A stretch of 51,299 bases of DNA from a bacterium (GTDB lineage Bacteria; Sumerlaeota; Sumerlaeia; MVZB01), in assembly GCA_021372575.1 (NCBI GenBank), contig JAJFUE010000027.1, positions 1-51,299 of the forward strand, given 5' to 3'. Every line of letters begins with the position of its first letter. Within the stretch, counting starts at the first letter, position 1. Positions 1 through 7,651 of the stretch are shown one piece after another. The notes under the pieces are model-generated. The model worked only from the letters and a program-made list of their open reading frames with translations. It did no database searches and was not told the origin of the DNA. The translations under genes were made by a program, and so were the position numbers.

Positions 1-23
1 CGAAAAAGTTCCGGCAATTCGAT

Positions 24-133
24 GGCTGAAGCCGGGCCCGAAAAGCGCGCTGAAGCGCGCTGATAAGAAAACCAATGGATCGCTGACCACCGGCTGAAGC
101 CGGTGGCAACCCGTTCAGCCCGCTAAAGCGGGC
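24..133. repeat. Array of four short GC-rich hairpins
   Basis: Four perfect inverted repeats follow one another: GGCTGAAGCC (24-33), AGCGCGCTGAAGCGCGCT (44-61), CCACCGGCTGAAGCCGGTGG (87-106) and GCCCGCTAAAGCGGGC (118-133). All share a CTGAAG or CTAAAG core, so they look like one family of palindromic units with diverged stems. They lie upstream of the first gene. The rest of 1-322 shows no convincing gene. They could be REP-like elements or structured RNA from a gene that ends left of the window. Confidence 0.7.
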
Positions 134-190
134 AGCGCAAAGAGCTGTTGCGCGCAACACGCCGGACACCAAGGGGAGACCATAAAATCT

Positions 191-214
191 TGTCAGAAAA
201 ACAAAATTCTGACA
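191..214. promoter_or_regulatory. Inverted repeat TGTCAGAA-N8-TTCTGACA
   Basis: A perfect 8-bp inverted repeat with an 8-base A-rich spacer lies about 110 bases before the YbjQ start. It has the size and symmetry of an operator for a dimeric regulator. It has no U-run, so a terminator role is less likely. No cognate regulator can be named. Confidence 0.4.
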
Positions 215-322
215 GATAGTGGTACGGAACAAAGAAATATCCCGAAGTATCATTTTGTGTATTCCGTGGTTGATCATTCGGGTTTTCGATATGATGAGTC
301 ACAACCGATCAAGGAGGGCGCC

Positions 323-655
323 GTGCACGTCACCACCACATTTTCGTTCGAGGGCTACAGGATCACGCAGTATCGCGGCGTGGTGCGCGGCATCATCGTG
401 CGCGCGCCGACGATCGCGCAGGGGATCGTGGGGGGCTTGAAGAACATCGTCGGCGGGACAATCGGCGCCTACACGGAGATGTGCGAGCAGGCGCGCGGCC
501 AGGCGTACGAGCTCATGTGCCAGCACGCGGCCGAGGTCGGCGCCAACGCGATCATCGGCATGCGCTACGACGCGTCGGAGGTCGTCAGCCGCGGCTCGGC
601 GACGGAAGTGCTGTGCTACGGAACAGCTGTTGTTATCGAGCCCGACACGAAATGA
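323..655 (+). CDS. YbjQ/UPF0145 family protein (putative heavy-metal-binding fold)
   Basis: About 110 residues, close to the usual 105-110 of the YbjQ family. The N-terminal beta strand with T-T-T-F-S-F-E-G-Y, the R-G-V-V-R-G turn and the A-x-x-x-G-A-N-A-I-I-G-M-R-Y-D segment near the C-terminus are typical. I chose the GTG at 323 because AAGGAGG lies at 311-317, five bases upstream, and because the family starts just before this strand. An upstream ATG at 257 would add an unrelated tail. The family forms pentameric rings; its biochemical role is not established. The stop codon overlaps the start of the next gene (ATGA), so the two are probably co-translated. Confidence 0.85.
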   Translation: MHVTTTFSFEGYRITQYRGVVRGIIVRAPTIAQGIVGGLKNIVGGTIGAYTEMCEQARGQAYELMCQHAAEVGANAIIGMRYDASEVVSRGSATEVLCYGTAVVIEPDTK

Positions 656-1662
656 TCATCACGAAAGTCCGCGACGACCAGGCTTCATCGCGCCCCGCGC
701 AGCTCTTCAGCATGCGCGACATGCTCATGCCCGCCGAGCTCCTGGAGCGCACGAACTGGCGAGACAACCCGCTGGTGGTTTACTCGCAGCGGCGCGGGCG
801 GTGGCTGTTTCGCGTGCTGATGACCCGGCTGCTCGAGATCTTTCTGGTCTTCTGGTGCTACGAGTTCCTGACGCGGATTGTTGTCCATGTCCATCGGCAG
901 GAGACCGAGCTGAACGAACTCGCGCTCACGTGGCGCATTCATTGCTACCTTGGCGACGGCGTCGTTGCGCATCATCTGCACAATCTCCCGTTTTCCATAA
1001 CGATTTCGATTTTTCTCGGCATCCCGGTTTTCCTGCTGCTGCGGTATCATCTCTTCATCAACGATCACTCGCACCACATCAAGACGCTGTCGTACGAGCG
1101 CCTGTCCGAATTGCTGCTGACGCGGCTCGGGCGCGAGGAATTCTTCCTGCACCATTTCCTGATGTTCTGCCAGCGATACCGGGCCATTGTGGCGTTCGGC
1201 GCGATCGCGCTGGTTTGCTGGGGCAAATACATCGCCTCGGGTGAATCGCTGTTTTTTGGCACGATCTATCAGCTCATTCCGGCCATGCTGAACATCGTGG
1301 TCCTGACGTGGATCGCGGGCGTGCTGCAATACGTGATGGAGTGGAAATGGTTTGCGGGCGGAAGGGCGAGGGTGTGGCGTCCGGTGGCCAGCTTTTTTTA
1401 CAGCGTCATCCTGGCCTGCCCGATTACGTTGATCTCGCTGGCGATGATGAACGCGCTCCTGTTCTACAGCCTGCCCTCATGCCTGATGATATGGTTGATC
1501 GCGGTGACTTGTGTCCATGCGAAGGGCAGTGAAATCTACATCCTCGCGGAAGAGCAGCTCTGGTCGAGGATCGGTGATTCGGCGCCAAAAACAATGAATT
1601 CCCCCCTGGCGTGGATCATTCTGTTTGTGGTTCTCGCCCTATTGATCATGTTTGTCGCCTGA
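652..1662 (+). CDS. Hypothetical multi-pass membrane protein
   Basis: A 336-residue protein starting at the ATG that overlaps the stop codon of the YbjQ gene by four bases. The first 75 residues are cytoplasmic-looking and charged (L-L-E-R-T-N-W-R-D-N-P). About five or six hydrophobic segments follow, near residues 58-75, 105-125, 175-195, 210-230, 245-285 and 315-335. Downstream of the first segment there is a His-rich stretch (N-D-H-S-H-H). I do not recognise the family. The four-base overlap suggests that its function is linked to the YbjQ protein, possibly as the membrane partner of a soluble ring. That is inference. Confidence 0.7.
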   Translation: MIITKVRDDQASSRPAQLFSMRDMLMPAELLERTNWRDNPLVVYSQRRGRWLFRVLMTRLLEIFLVFWCYEFLTRIVVHVHRQETELNELALTWRIHCYLGDGVVAHHLHNLPFSITISIFLGIPVFLLLRYHLFINDHSHHIKTLSYERLSELLLTRLGREEFFLHHFLMFCQRYRAIVAFGAIALVCWGKYIASGESLFFGTIYQLIPAMLNIVVLTWIAGVLQYVMEWKWFAGGRARVWRPVASFFYSVILACPITLISLAMMNALLFYSLPSCLMIWLIAVTCVHAKGSEIYILAEEQLWSRIGDSAPKTMNSPLAWIILFVVLALLIMFVA

Positions 1663-1745
1663 AAGGAATGAAGCACGAGGGGCAACAGGACCGTAACGGT
1701 TCCGACCACCAAACACGATATTGCGGTGAGGGATAAGAAATGATC

Positions 1746-1923
1746 GAACCGGTAAACCGGTTCTGGATATATTTTCGACTCGACCGTGGGTAGGTTTGTC
1801 GAACAAGTTCTCCAAACCAACCCACGGCTTTGATATCGAACCGCTTCGCGGTTCCAAATTCGAATACGATTGGTTTGCAGATTTTGGGAAGGAAAATCGA
1901 TTACGATTACGAGCACGAGCACG
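1746..1923. repeat. Structured intergenic cassette: three hairpins plus hexamer repeat
   Basis: Between convergent genes. Contents in order: hairpin GAACCGG-TAAA-CCGGTTC (1746-1763); a 13-bp stem with one mismatch, GTGGGTAGGTTTG (1786-1798) with CAAACCAACCCAC (1813-1825), whose loop holds GAACAAGTTC; hairpin GAACCGC-TTC-GCGGTTC (1838-1854); then two GATTAC and two GAGCAC units (1899-1922). A decayed relative of the hairpin part lies in opposite orientation near 47100-47230. I see no gene in 1663-1946. It may serve as a bidirectional terminator or be a non-autonomous mobile element. Confidence 0.7.
1898..1923 (+). repeat. (GATTAC)2(GAGCAC)2 hexamer repeat, copy A
   Basis: Two GATTAC units (1899-1910) are followed directly by two GAGCAC units (1911-1922). 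The same arrangement occurs at 22246-22281, 22383-22418 and 43710-43745. This copy lies 24 bases beyond the stop codon of the STAS gene, in the same orientation relative to a 3' gene end as both copies near 22.3 kb. Confidence 0.85.
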
Positions 1924-1946
1924 CGGCGGCAAGCTTTTGTTGGGTG

Positions 1947-2309
1947 TTAGACAACCTGCATGTAGGTATCGATGCGCGTGAGGCGCAGGAGGTCGCGGAG
2001 GAACGGGCTGGGGTCGCGCAGGGAGAGCGTGCTGCCGGCCGCGCGGCACGCGTTGTGCACCTGCAGGAGCATCGCAAGGCCCTGGCTATCGACGAACGTG
2101 ACGTCGTGGCAGTCCACGATCATGCACTGGGGCTTGTGCTCGGCGAACAGGCCGGTCAGGAACTGCTGCACGGGCACGGTCGCCTCGAACTTGATCTGGC
2201 CCGCCAGCGTCACGGTCAGCATGGAATCATGCAGCTCGACCAGCCTGGCGCAGATGCACTCGTGGATGTGTTGATCGCTCATCAGCATGAAATTACCGGT
2301 GGCCGCCAT
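1947..2309 (-). CDS. STAS-domain protein, anti-sigma-factor-antagonist type
   Basis: A 120-residue single-domain protein. The beta strands around L-T-V-T-L-A-G-Q-I-K-F-E and C-M-I-V-D-C-H-D-V-T-F-V-D-S-Q-G-L-A-M-L-L match the SpoIIAA/RsbV fold. D-S-Q-G carries the serine that anti-sigma kinases phosphorylate in this family. The start is uncertain: ATG at 2309, 2288 and 2282 are all possible and none has a strong ribosome binding site. It lies 25 bases downstream of the Hsp70-kinase fusion on the same strand and is very likely in its operon. It could therefore be a substrate or readout of that kinase. That pairing is inferred from position only. Confidence 0.85.
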   Translation of the reverse strand: MAATGNFMLMSDQHIHECICARLVELHDSMLTVTLAGQIKFEATVPVQQFLTGLFAEHKPQCMIVDCHDVTFVDSQGLAMLLQVHNACRAAGSTLSLRDPSPFLRDLLRLTRIDTYMQVV

Positions 2310-2334
2310 TATTGGTACAACTTTCTACATGGCT

Positions 2335-5300
2335 TTAAATGATACGGGTCATGATTTCCTCAACGGTTTGGAAACGGTCCTCGGGCCGTTTTTGCACGCA
2401 GTGCATGATGATCTTGCGCAGGCGATCGCTCACGCCGACGGCGATCTCCGGCACCGGCGTGTGGATGTGCTGATATTCGATGTTGCCCTCGTGGAAGGGG
2501 GGCGAACCCATCACCATCTCGTAGAGCATGATGCCGAGGGCGTAGATGTCGCAGCGGTGGTCGATCTTGCCGCCCTCGATCTGCTCGGGGGCCATGTAGA
2601 GCGGCGTGCCCATGACCATCGTGCCGGCCTTGGTCTGCGGCTCGGTGAGCAGCTTCGCGATGCCGAAGTCGGTGATCTTCACCTGGTTGTGGTCGTTGAT
2701 CATGATGTTGGCCGGCTTGATGTCGCGGTGCACGATATGGAATCGGTGCGCGTAGGCCAGGCCCTCGCAGATCTGGACGAGGTAGGTGAGGACCATGTCC
2801 TCGCTGAACGTGACGTTGCGCGACAGCAGGGTCTTGAGGTTGTCGCCCTCGATGAACTCCATCGAGATGATCTTCTTGTTGTCGAGCTCGAACATGTCGT
2901 GGATGCGGACGATGTTTGCGTGCGTGAGCTTGCGCGCCGAGCGCGCCTCCTGCTTGAAGCGCTCGACGGCCTCCGGGTCCGTGCACAGGAAATCGTTGAG
3001 CAGCTTGATCGCGACGACCTCGTCGAGGATCTTGTCGCGGGCCTTGAACACGATGCCCATCGAGCCGCGGTTGATTTCCTCGATGATTTCGAAGCGCGCC
3101 TTGAGCTCGGAGTTGGTGTCGCCCCCCGGCGACGTCGGCGCATTGCCGATGCCGCCCGGCCCCGAGCCGTAACGCAGGTCCTTCTGCAGTTCGAGCCGGT
3201 AGGTCAGTTTCTTGAGCCGCTCGGCCGTTTCGCGGAACGAGATGTCCATTTCATAGATGCGCTCGAGCGCGTATTTGGCGTGCAGCAGCTCGTCGTGGAT
3301 TTCCATGTCGTCGGCGAGGCGGTAGAGGATGTCCTTGATCTCGTCGGTCAGCGGCAGGGCGCGGAACTTCTGCCACGCCAGGTAGCGCATGCCCTTCTGC
3401 CAGAAGCACAGGCCGAGGATCTTGTTGGCGCGGTTGCGGTGCTCGGGCATGGCGACGAGTTGCTGGAGCTGGGCAATGGCCGCATCGACCTCGCGCAGCT
3501 GCAGGTGAATCTTGATGAGCTTGAACTGCACGACGGGATCGGACTTGTCGTTGAGCACGCGCCGGTAGAGGCCGATCAGCTTCTGCGCATTGACCGGGTC
3601 TTCGGGGTCGTGCTCGACGATCGCCTCGAGGTCTTCCATCGCGGTGTTCAGGTTGCCGGCTTCCTCGGCGAGGCCCGCGCGTTCGCCGCGCGCGGGAAGG
3701 AAATCCGGGAAACGGTTGCAGAGTTCGTTATAGACGCCGAGCAACTCGACGGGGGGCGTTGCCCGCCGTTCGCGCAGCTCTTCGAGCACCTTGAGCGAAT
3801 CCTCGGCCTGGCTCACCATGATGAAATAACGCGCAAGCAGCAGCTGCAGCGCGACCTGCCCGGGATGCTCGCGGCAGAACGCGAGGAAGCTCGCGCCGGA
3901 AGATTCATAGACGGCCCGCGCGGATTCGTCGTGCCGGCCTTCGAGCAGGTGGCTCACGAGCGGCTCGAGCGGCGGCGGCACGTTGGGCGGAATCGCCGGC
4001 CTGAGCGGACGGCGGTCGCCGGTCCGCGGATCGGGCGGGGCCGATACGGCGACCGTTTCGGCCGCTTCGGCCTGTGCGCGCGAAACGGGCGGCACCGGGG
4101 CCATGGCGCCCATTGCGGCCACCAGTCCCGCGGTTGAGGTTGCGGCCGGCCGCATGCGGGTGTCGTCGTGGCGGGGTTGCGTCGGCGAGGTTGGCGATTC
4201 TTCCTGGACCTCGGCGAAATCGGGCGCAACGTTTTCGGAGGCGTGGTCGGCGAGCGCGGCGGCGTGCCGGCGGGAGCCCGTTTCGGCCGAAAGCTGCGCC
4301 GCGCGCGGCAGCGGCGGCCGCGAATCATCGCGTCCCCGCGATGACGCGCGCTCGCTGTTGGATGCGGTCGCGGCCGAGCGGCGGCGGCGGCGGCGGCGCT
4401 CGCCCGTCTGGCTTGTGCGGCGCTCGTCAGCCGGCAGGTAGGCGTGGTTGATCATGAGCGAACGTTCGGCGCCGCTCTGCATGTCATTGGCCGAGATCTC
4501 GACCATGCCGTCGGCGTTGATGAAGAACGTGACGCGGATGCGCGGCACGCCTGCCGGCGCGTCCTGGATCCCGGAGAGCGTGAACCGGCCGAGGCTGCGG
4601 CAGTCGCACGCCTTGTCGGAGTCGCCCTGCAGCACGTGGATGTTCACGAACTGCTGGTGATCTTCCGTCGTGCTGAACGTCTTGAAAACCTTGATCGGGA
4701 TGGTGCTGTTTTTCTCGACGATGTTCGATTTGCGGTTGCCCTTGATCTCGATGCCGAGCGTGTGCGGGGTGACGTCGAGCAGGACGACCTCATCGAGCTC
4801 GCCGTTCATCACCGCGCCCTGCATGGCCGCGCCGATGGAGACGATTTCGTCCGGGTTGATGCCCTTGAACGGCTGGATGCCGAAGAAATCCTCGACGCTG
4901 TCCTGCACGAGCGGGATGCGCGTCGAGCCGCCGACGAGGATCACCTTGGAGAGTTCGCCCTTGCGGATCTTCGCCTGGCGCATGCCGTGCATGCAGCACT
5001 CGAGCGTCTCCTGAATGAGCGGCTCGATGAGGTCCTCGAGCGTCTCGCGGTTGATCCGCTCCTCGAGGTGCAGCGCGTTTCCGTCGCGATACGTGATGAA
5101 CGGCAGGCTGACGATCGTTTCCTCGGCGGTCGAGAGCTCGCATTTGGCGCGCTCGCAGGCGTCCTTCAGCCGCCGCAGCGTCACGGGGTCGGCCCTCAGG
5201 TCGAGGCCATGGCTGGACTGGAAGCGGTCGGCCACGTAGTCGAGGAGGACCGTGTCGAGGTCGTCGCCGCCGAGCCGGCTGTTGCCGGTCGAGACGAGAA

Positions 5301-5940
5301 CCTCGAACGTGTTGTTTTCGATGTCGAGGATGCTGAAGTCGAACGTGCCGCCGCCGAAGTCATAGACCGCCACGGTTTCGTGGCCGTCGCGGCCGAGTCC
5401 GTACGCCATCGCCGCCGCCGTGGGCTCGTTGAGGAGCCGCAGCACTTCGAGGCCGGCGAGGCGGGCCGCTTCCATCGTCGCCTGGCGCTGGTTGTCGTCG
5501 AAATAGGCCGGCACGGTGATGACGGCGCGCCCGACCGGCCCGCCGAGGTAATTCTCGGCCGCTTCCTTGATTTTCTGGAGCACGAGCGCGGCGATCTGCT
5601 CCGGCAGGTAATCGCGCTCGCCGACGCTCACCATGACGCGTCCGTCCTCGTGCTCGCTCAAAACGTATGGGTAGATTTCCTCTTCCTCGTTGATTTCATG
5701 GCGCAGGCGGCCGATGAGCCGCTTGATCGAGCTGATGATCCGGTGGGGCTGGGTGGCGGCCTGGCGTAGCGCGATTTCGCCAACGGTGTAATCGTTGTTT
5801 TCGCCGATGGCCACGACGGATGGCGTCCGCACGTGGCCTTCCTGGTTGGGGATCACCTTGGGTTCGGAAGACTCGATCACCGCAACGACCGAATTGGTCG
5901 TGCCCAGATCGATCCCGATGACAGGTTCGATTGCGTCCAT
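2335..5940 (-). CDS. Hsp70 (DnaK-like)-TPR-Ser/Thr protein kinase fusion
   Basis: One uninterrupted 1201-residue frame with four parts. Residues 1-385 form an Hsp70 nucleotide-binding domain: G-I-D-L-G-T-T-N-S (9-17), V-Y-D-F-G-G-G-T-F-D (192-201) and I-L-V-G-G-S-T-R-I-P (334-343). Residues 386-505 are a beta substrate-binding domain, but the helical lid is missing. Residues 506-660 are an Arg/Pro/Ala-rich linker with a run of seven arginines. Residues 660-920 are helical TPR-like repeats. Residues 950-1201 are a protein kinase with N-R-G-S-M-G loop, Lys979 in V-A-I-K, H-R-D (1071-1073), D-F-G (1091-1093) and A-P-E (1117-1119), so it should be active. No membrane segment is visible. The neighbour is a STAS gene 25 bases downstream. 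The likely role is signalling coupled to protein folding or client binding, which is inference. Domain calls are secure; the fusion is unusual. Confidence 0.93.
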   Translation of the reverse strand: MDAIEPVIGIDLGTTNSVVAVIESSEPKVIPNQEGHVRTPSVVAIGENNDYTVGEIALRQAATQPHRIISSIKRLIGRLRHEINEEEEIYPYVLSEHEDGRVMVSVGERDYLPEQIAALVLQKIKEAAENYLGGPVGRAVITVPAYFDDNQRQATMEAARLAGLEVLRLLNEPTAAAMAYGLGRDGHETVAVYDFGGGTFDFSILDIENNTFEVLVSTGNSRLGGDDLDTVLLDYVADRFQSSHGLDLRADPVTLRRLKDACERAKCELSTAEETIVSLPFITYRDGNALHLEERINRETLEDLIEPLIQETLECCMHGMRQAKIRKGELSKVILVGGSTRIPLVQDSVEDFFGIQPFKGINPDEIVSIGAAMQGAVMNGELDEVVLLDVTPHTLGIEIKGNRKSNIVEKNSTIPIKVFKTFSTTEDHQQFVNIHVLQGDSDKACDCRSLGRFTLSGIQDAPAGVPRIRVTFFINADGMVEISANDMQSGAERSLMINHAYLPADERRTSQTGERRRRRRRSAATASNSERASSRGRDDSRPPLPRAAQLSAETGSRRHAAALADHASENVAPDFAEVQEESPTSPTQPRHDDTRMRPAATSTAGLVAAMGAMAPVPPVSRAQAEAAETVAVSAPPDPRTGDRRPLRPAIPPNVPPPLEPLVSHLLEGRHDESARAVYESSGASFLAFCREHPGQVALQLLLARYFIMVSQAEDSLKVLEELRERRATPPVELLGVYNELCNRFPDFLPARGERAGLAEEAGNLNTAMEDLEAIVEHDPEDPVNAQKLIGLYRRVLNDKSDPVVQFKLIKIHLQLREVDAAIAQLQQLVAMPEHRNRANKILGLCFWQKGMRYLAWQKFRALPLTDEIKDILYRLADDMEIHDELLHAKYALERIYEMDISFRETAERLKKLTYRLELQKDLRYGSGPGGIGNAPTSPGGDTNSELKARFEIIEEINRGSMGIVFKARDKILDEVVAIKLLNDFLCTDPEAVERFKQEARSARKLTHANIVRIHDMFELDNKKIISMEFIEGDNLKTLLSRNVTFSEDMVLTYLVQICEGLAYAHRFHIVHRDIKPANIMINDHNQVKITDFGIAKLLTEPQTKAGTMVMGTPLYMAPEQIEGGKIDHRCDIYALGIMLYEMVMGSPPFHEGNIEYQHIHTPVPEIAVGVSDRLRKIIMHCVQKRPEDRFQTVEEIMTRII

Positions 5941-5976
5941 ATGCTGACCGGCACCATCGTTTTAAGATTCCACGCA

Positions 5977-5988
5977 GCCTCGCGAGGC
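5977..5988. promoter_or_regulatory. 12-bp perfect palindrome upstream of the Hsp70-kinase gene
   Basis: GCCTCGCGAGGC lies 37 bases before the start codon of the fusion gene, in the 275-base divergent space shared with the gene at 6216. It is a candidate operator. No CIRCE heat-shock element is visible in this space, and I could not pick a convincing -35/-10 pair. Confidence 0.35.
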
Positions 5989-6059
5989 GGCGTCCACCCC
6001 CCCCGATTCGATACTCTTATCGGCAGCCGGACGACCGAAGAATAGTGCCCAAAAGCACG

Positions 6060-6078
6060 GAGTGCGGAATGCGGTGCG
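6060..6078. repeat. GAGTGCGGAATGCGG motif, copy 1
   Basis: The motif GAGTGCGGAATGCGGTGCG recurs with small changes at 47458-47488 and 49897-49917. All three copies lie between genes, which marks it as a dispersed short repeat rather than coding sequence. Confidence 0.5.
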
Positions 6079-6215
6079 TCGTTTCCGCGCCCGTCATTCC
6101 CATAAGTCCCGTGCTTCCGCCCGGCTGCCGCGCATTCGGCGCCCAATTCACTCCGGACTCGCAATGGCTTCCCGCTTTGCGCTATCTTGTTCTCGGCTCG
6201 TGAGGTGCATGCCAT

Positions 6216-7646
6216 ATGCCATTGACCCGGACAACCGATGCCGCGCCAGGCCGCCGGCCGCTTTCGGCTCCGCGCTACGCCGTCGGTTATATCATCTTCG
6301 TCACCCTGCTCCTCGGCGGGGCGCTGTGGGGGATGAGCGCGTACCGCGCGTGGATCGATCGCTATCAGCGCGAGCGGCCCCGTTACGCGGCAGAGCGCGC
6401 CATCGAGGCGCTCGACGCCGGCCAAACCGATGAAGCGCGGCTTCAGATCGACCTGCTCGCCGACGAGCGGCCGATTTATGCGGGCGATTTTCTGCACCCC
6501 AATGTCAGCGAGGTGTATGAAGGGGCGGTCTTCCGCGACCGCGTCACGATTTATGAGCGGTTGTGCGCGCGGCTCATCAAGGCGGGGATGTTCGAGCAGG
6601 CCCGCACGGTCGCCAACAAGACGCTGTTCGAATACCACATTGCCTCGCGCCCGTTGGAAATGATCGAGCCGTGGGAACTGGTGTCGCTCGCGGCGGCGGT
6701 CAACAACGACTGGTATGCGTCGTTCGAAGCGGCGCGGATTCTCGCCGCGCACGGCGCCGACCGCGTGCGCACGCCCGCGCAGATGCAGCCGATCCCGCAG
6801 CCGGAGAATCCGACCCAGTTCAAGGATTTCGCGCGCAACGTTCCGCCCGTCGCCATCCGCGCAATGAAGGTCTTCTACGACAATCCCACGGGCAACGAGT
6901 GGGACGGCGTGACCGGCATGCTCGACACCGCGCGTGGCGCGACGGCCAGTCCCGCCGTCGCCAACCAGATCGACTCGATGCTCCACCGGGCGTATCTGAG
7001 GGCGGGCAAGCCCGACCGCGCCCGCCAGCTTCTGGCCCGCAAGTGGGGACGCGACCCCGGATTCATGGAAACATACTGGAAGACGTGGCCGCACGCCCCG
7101 GCCAGCTTCCTCACCGACCGCGAGCCGAGCCTCATGGAGTTCCTGTGGGCCGAGCGCGCGCCCGGCGCGAAGCCGACGCTCGCGAACTTCATGGACAGCT
7201 TCCAGCCCGACCCGCGCGTGCAGGTTTATGACTTTTCGGCCCCCGACGCGTTCAAGCCGCTCGACACCGGTTACTTCAACGAGAAGAACGAGTTTTACGT
7301 GATCGGCGACAGCGTCGGCATGTTCAACAACGTGGCCGGCTGGATGGAAGTCGAGACGCGCGCGCCGTCGTACCAGATCGCGATCGGCTACAAGGGGAGC
7401 AACGCGATCGGCATCATGCCGATCCTGCTCGTGCAGGTCGATAACGGGCCCTACATCCCGGTGTATTGCGACTCGAGCGAGCCCGCGATCGCCACGGCCG
7501 ACATCAACATGGCGCCCGGCATCCATCGGCTCAGCTTCGTGTATGTCAACGACGGCATCTTCGAGTGGCCGCCGCGAAAGATCGAAGAAGACCGCAACCT
7601 GACGCTGTACCGTTTCGCGCTCATTCAAGTCAAACGCCCTGGTTGA
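6216..7646 (+). CDS. Membrane-anchored protein with helical-repeat and C-terminal beta domains
   Basis: A 476-residue protein with GAGGTG eight bases before its ATG. A short cytoplasmic N-terminus is followed by one membrane segment (about residues 21-43), so the bulk lies outside the cytoplasm. Residues 50-310 are alpha-helical and resemble degenerate TPR repeats (A-I-E-A-L-D-A-G-Q-T-D-E-A-R and A-Y-L-R-A-G-K-P-D-R-A-R-Q-L-L). The last 150 residues look beta-rich with aromatic residues, ending in a segment that reads like a carbohydrate-binding sandwich (Y-I-P-V-Y-C-D-S and F-V-Y-V-N-D-G-I-F-E-W-P). I do not recognise the family. A glycosyltransferase gene starts five bases after its stop, so a role in envelope glycan assembly is plausible. 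Confidence 0.75.
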   Translation: MPLTRTTDAAPGRRPLSAPRYAVGYIIFVTLLLGGALWGMSAYRAWIDRYQRERPRYAAERAIEALDAGQTDEARLQIDLLADERPIYAGDFLHPNVSEVYEGAVFRDRVTIYERLCARLIKAGMFEQARTVANKTLFEYHIASRPLEMIEPWELVSLAAAVNNDWYASFEAARILAAHGADRVRTPAQMQPIPQPENPTQFKDFARNVPPVAIRAMKVFYDNPTGNEWDGVTGMLDTARGATASPAVANQIDSMLHRAYLRAGKPDRARQLLARKWGRDPGFMETYWKTWPHAPASFLTDREPSLMEFLWAERAPGAKPTLANFMDSFQPDPRVQVYDFSAPDAFKPLDTGYFNEKNEFYVIGDSVGMFNNVAGWMEVETRAPSYQIAIGYKGSNAIGIMPILLVQVDNGPYIPVYCDSSEPAIATADINMAPGIHRLSFVYVNDGIFEWPPRKIEEDRNLTLYRFALIQVKRPG

Positions 7647-7651
7647 CGCCC

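Noticed and set aside
2287-4137. Long plus-strand open frame opposite the Hsp70-kinase gene
   Set aside because: It is antisense to a gene with clear domains, and its composition (many Asp, Val, Leu, His, Arg) is what the complement of high-G+C coding sequence gives.
4444-5769. Second long plus-strand frame opposite the Hsp70 part
   Set aside because: Same reason: mirror of codon bias, no motif, and no ribosome binding site.
5941-6215. CIRCE or other heat-shock element before the Hsp70 fusion
   Set aside because: No TTAGCACTC-N9-GAGTGCTAA or close variant is present.
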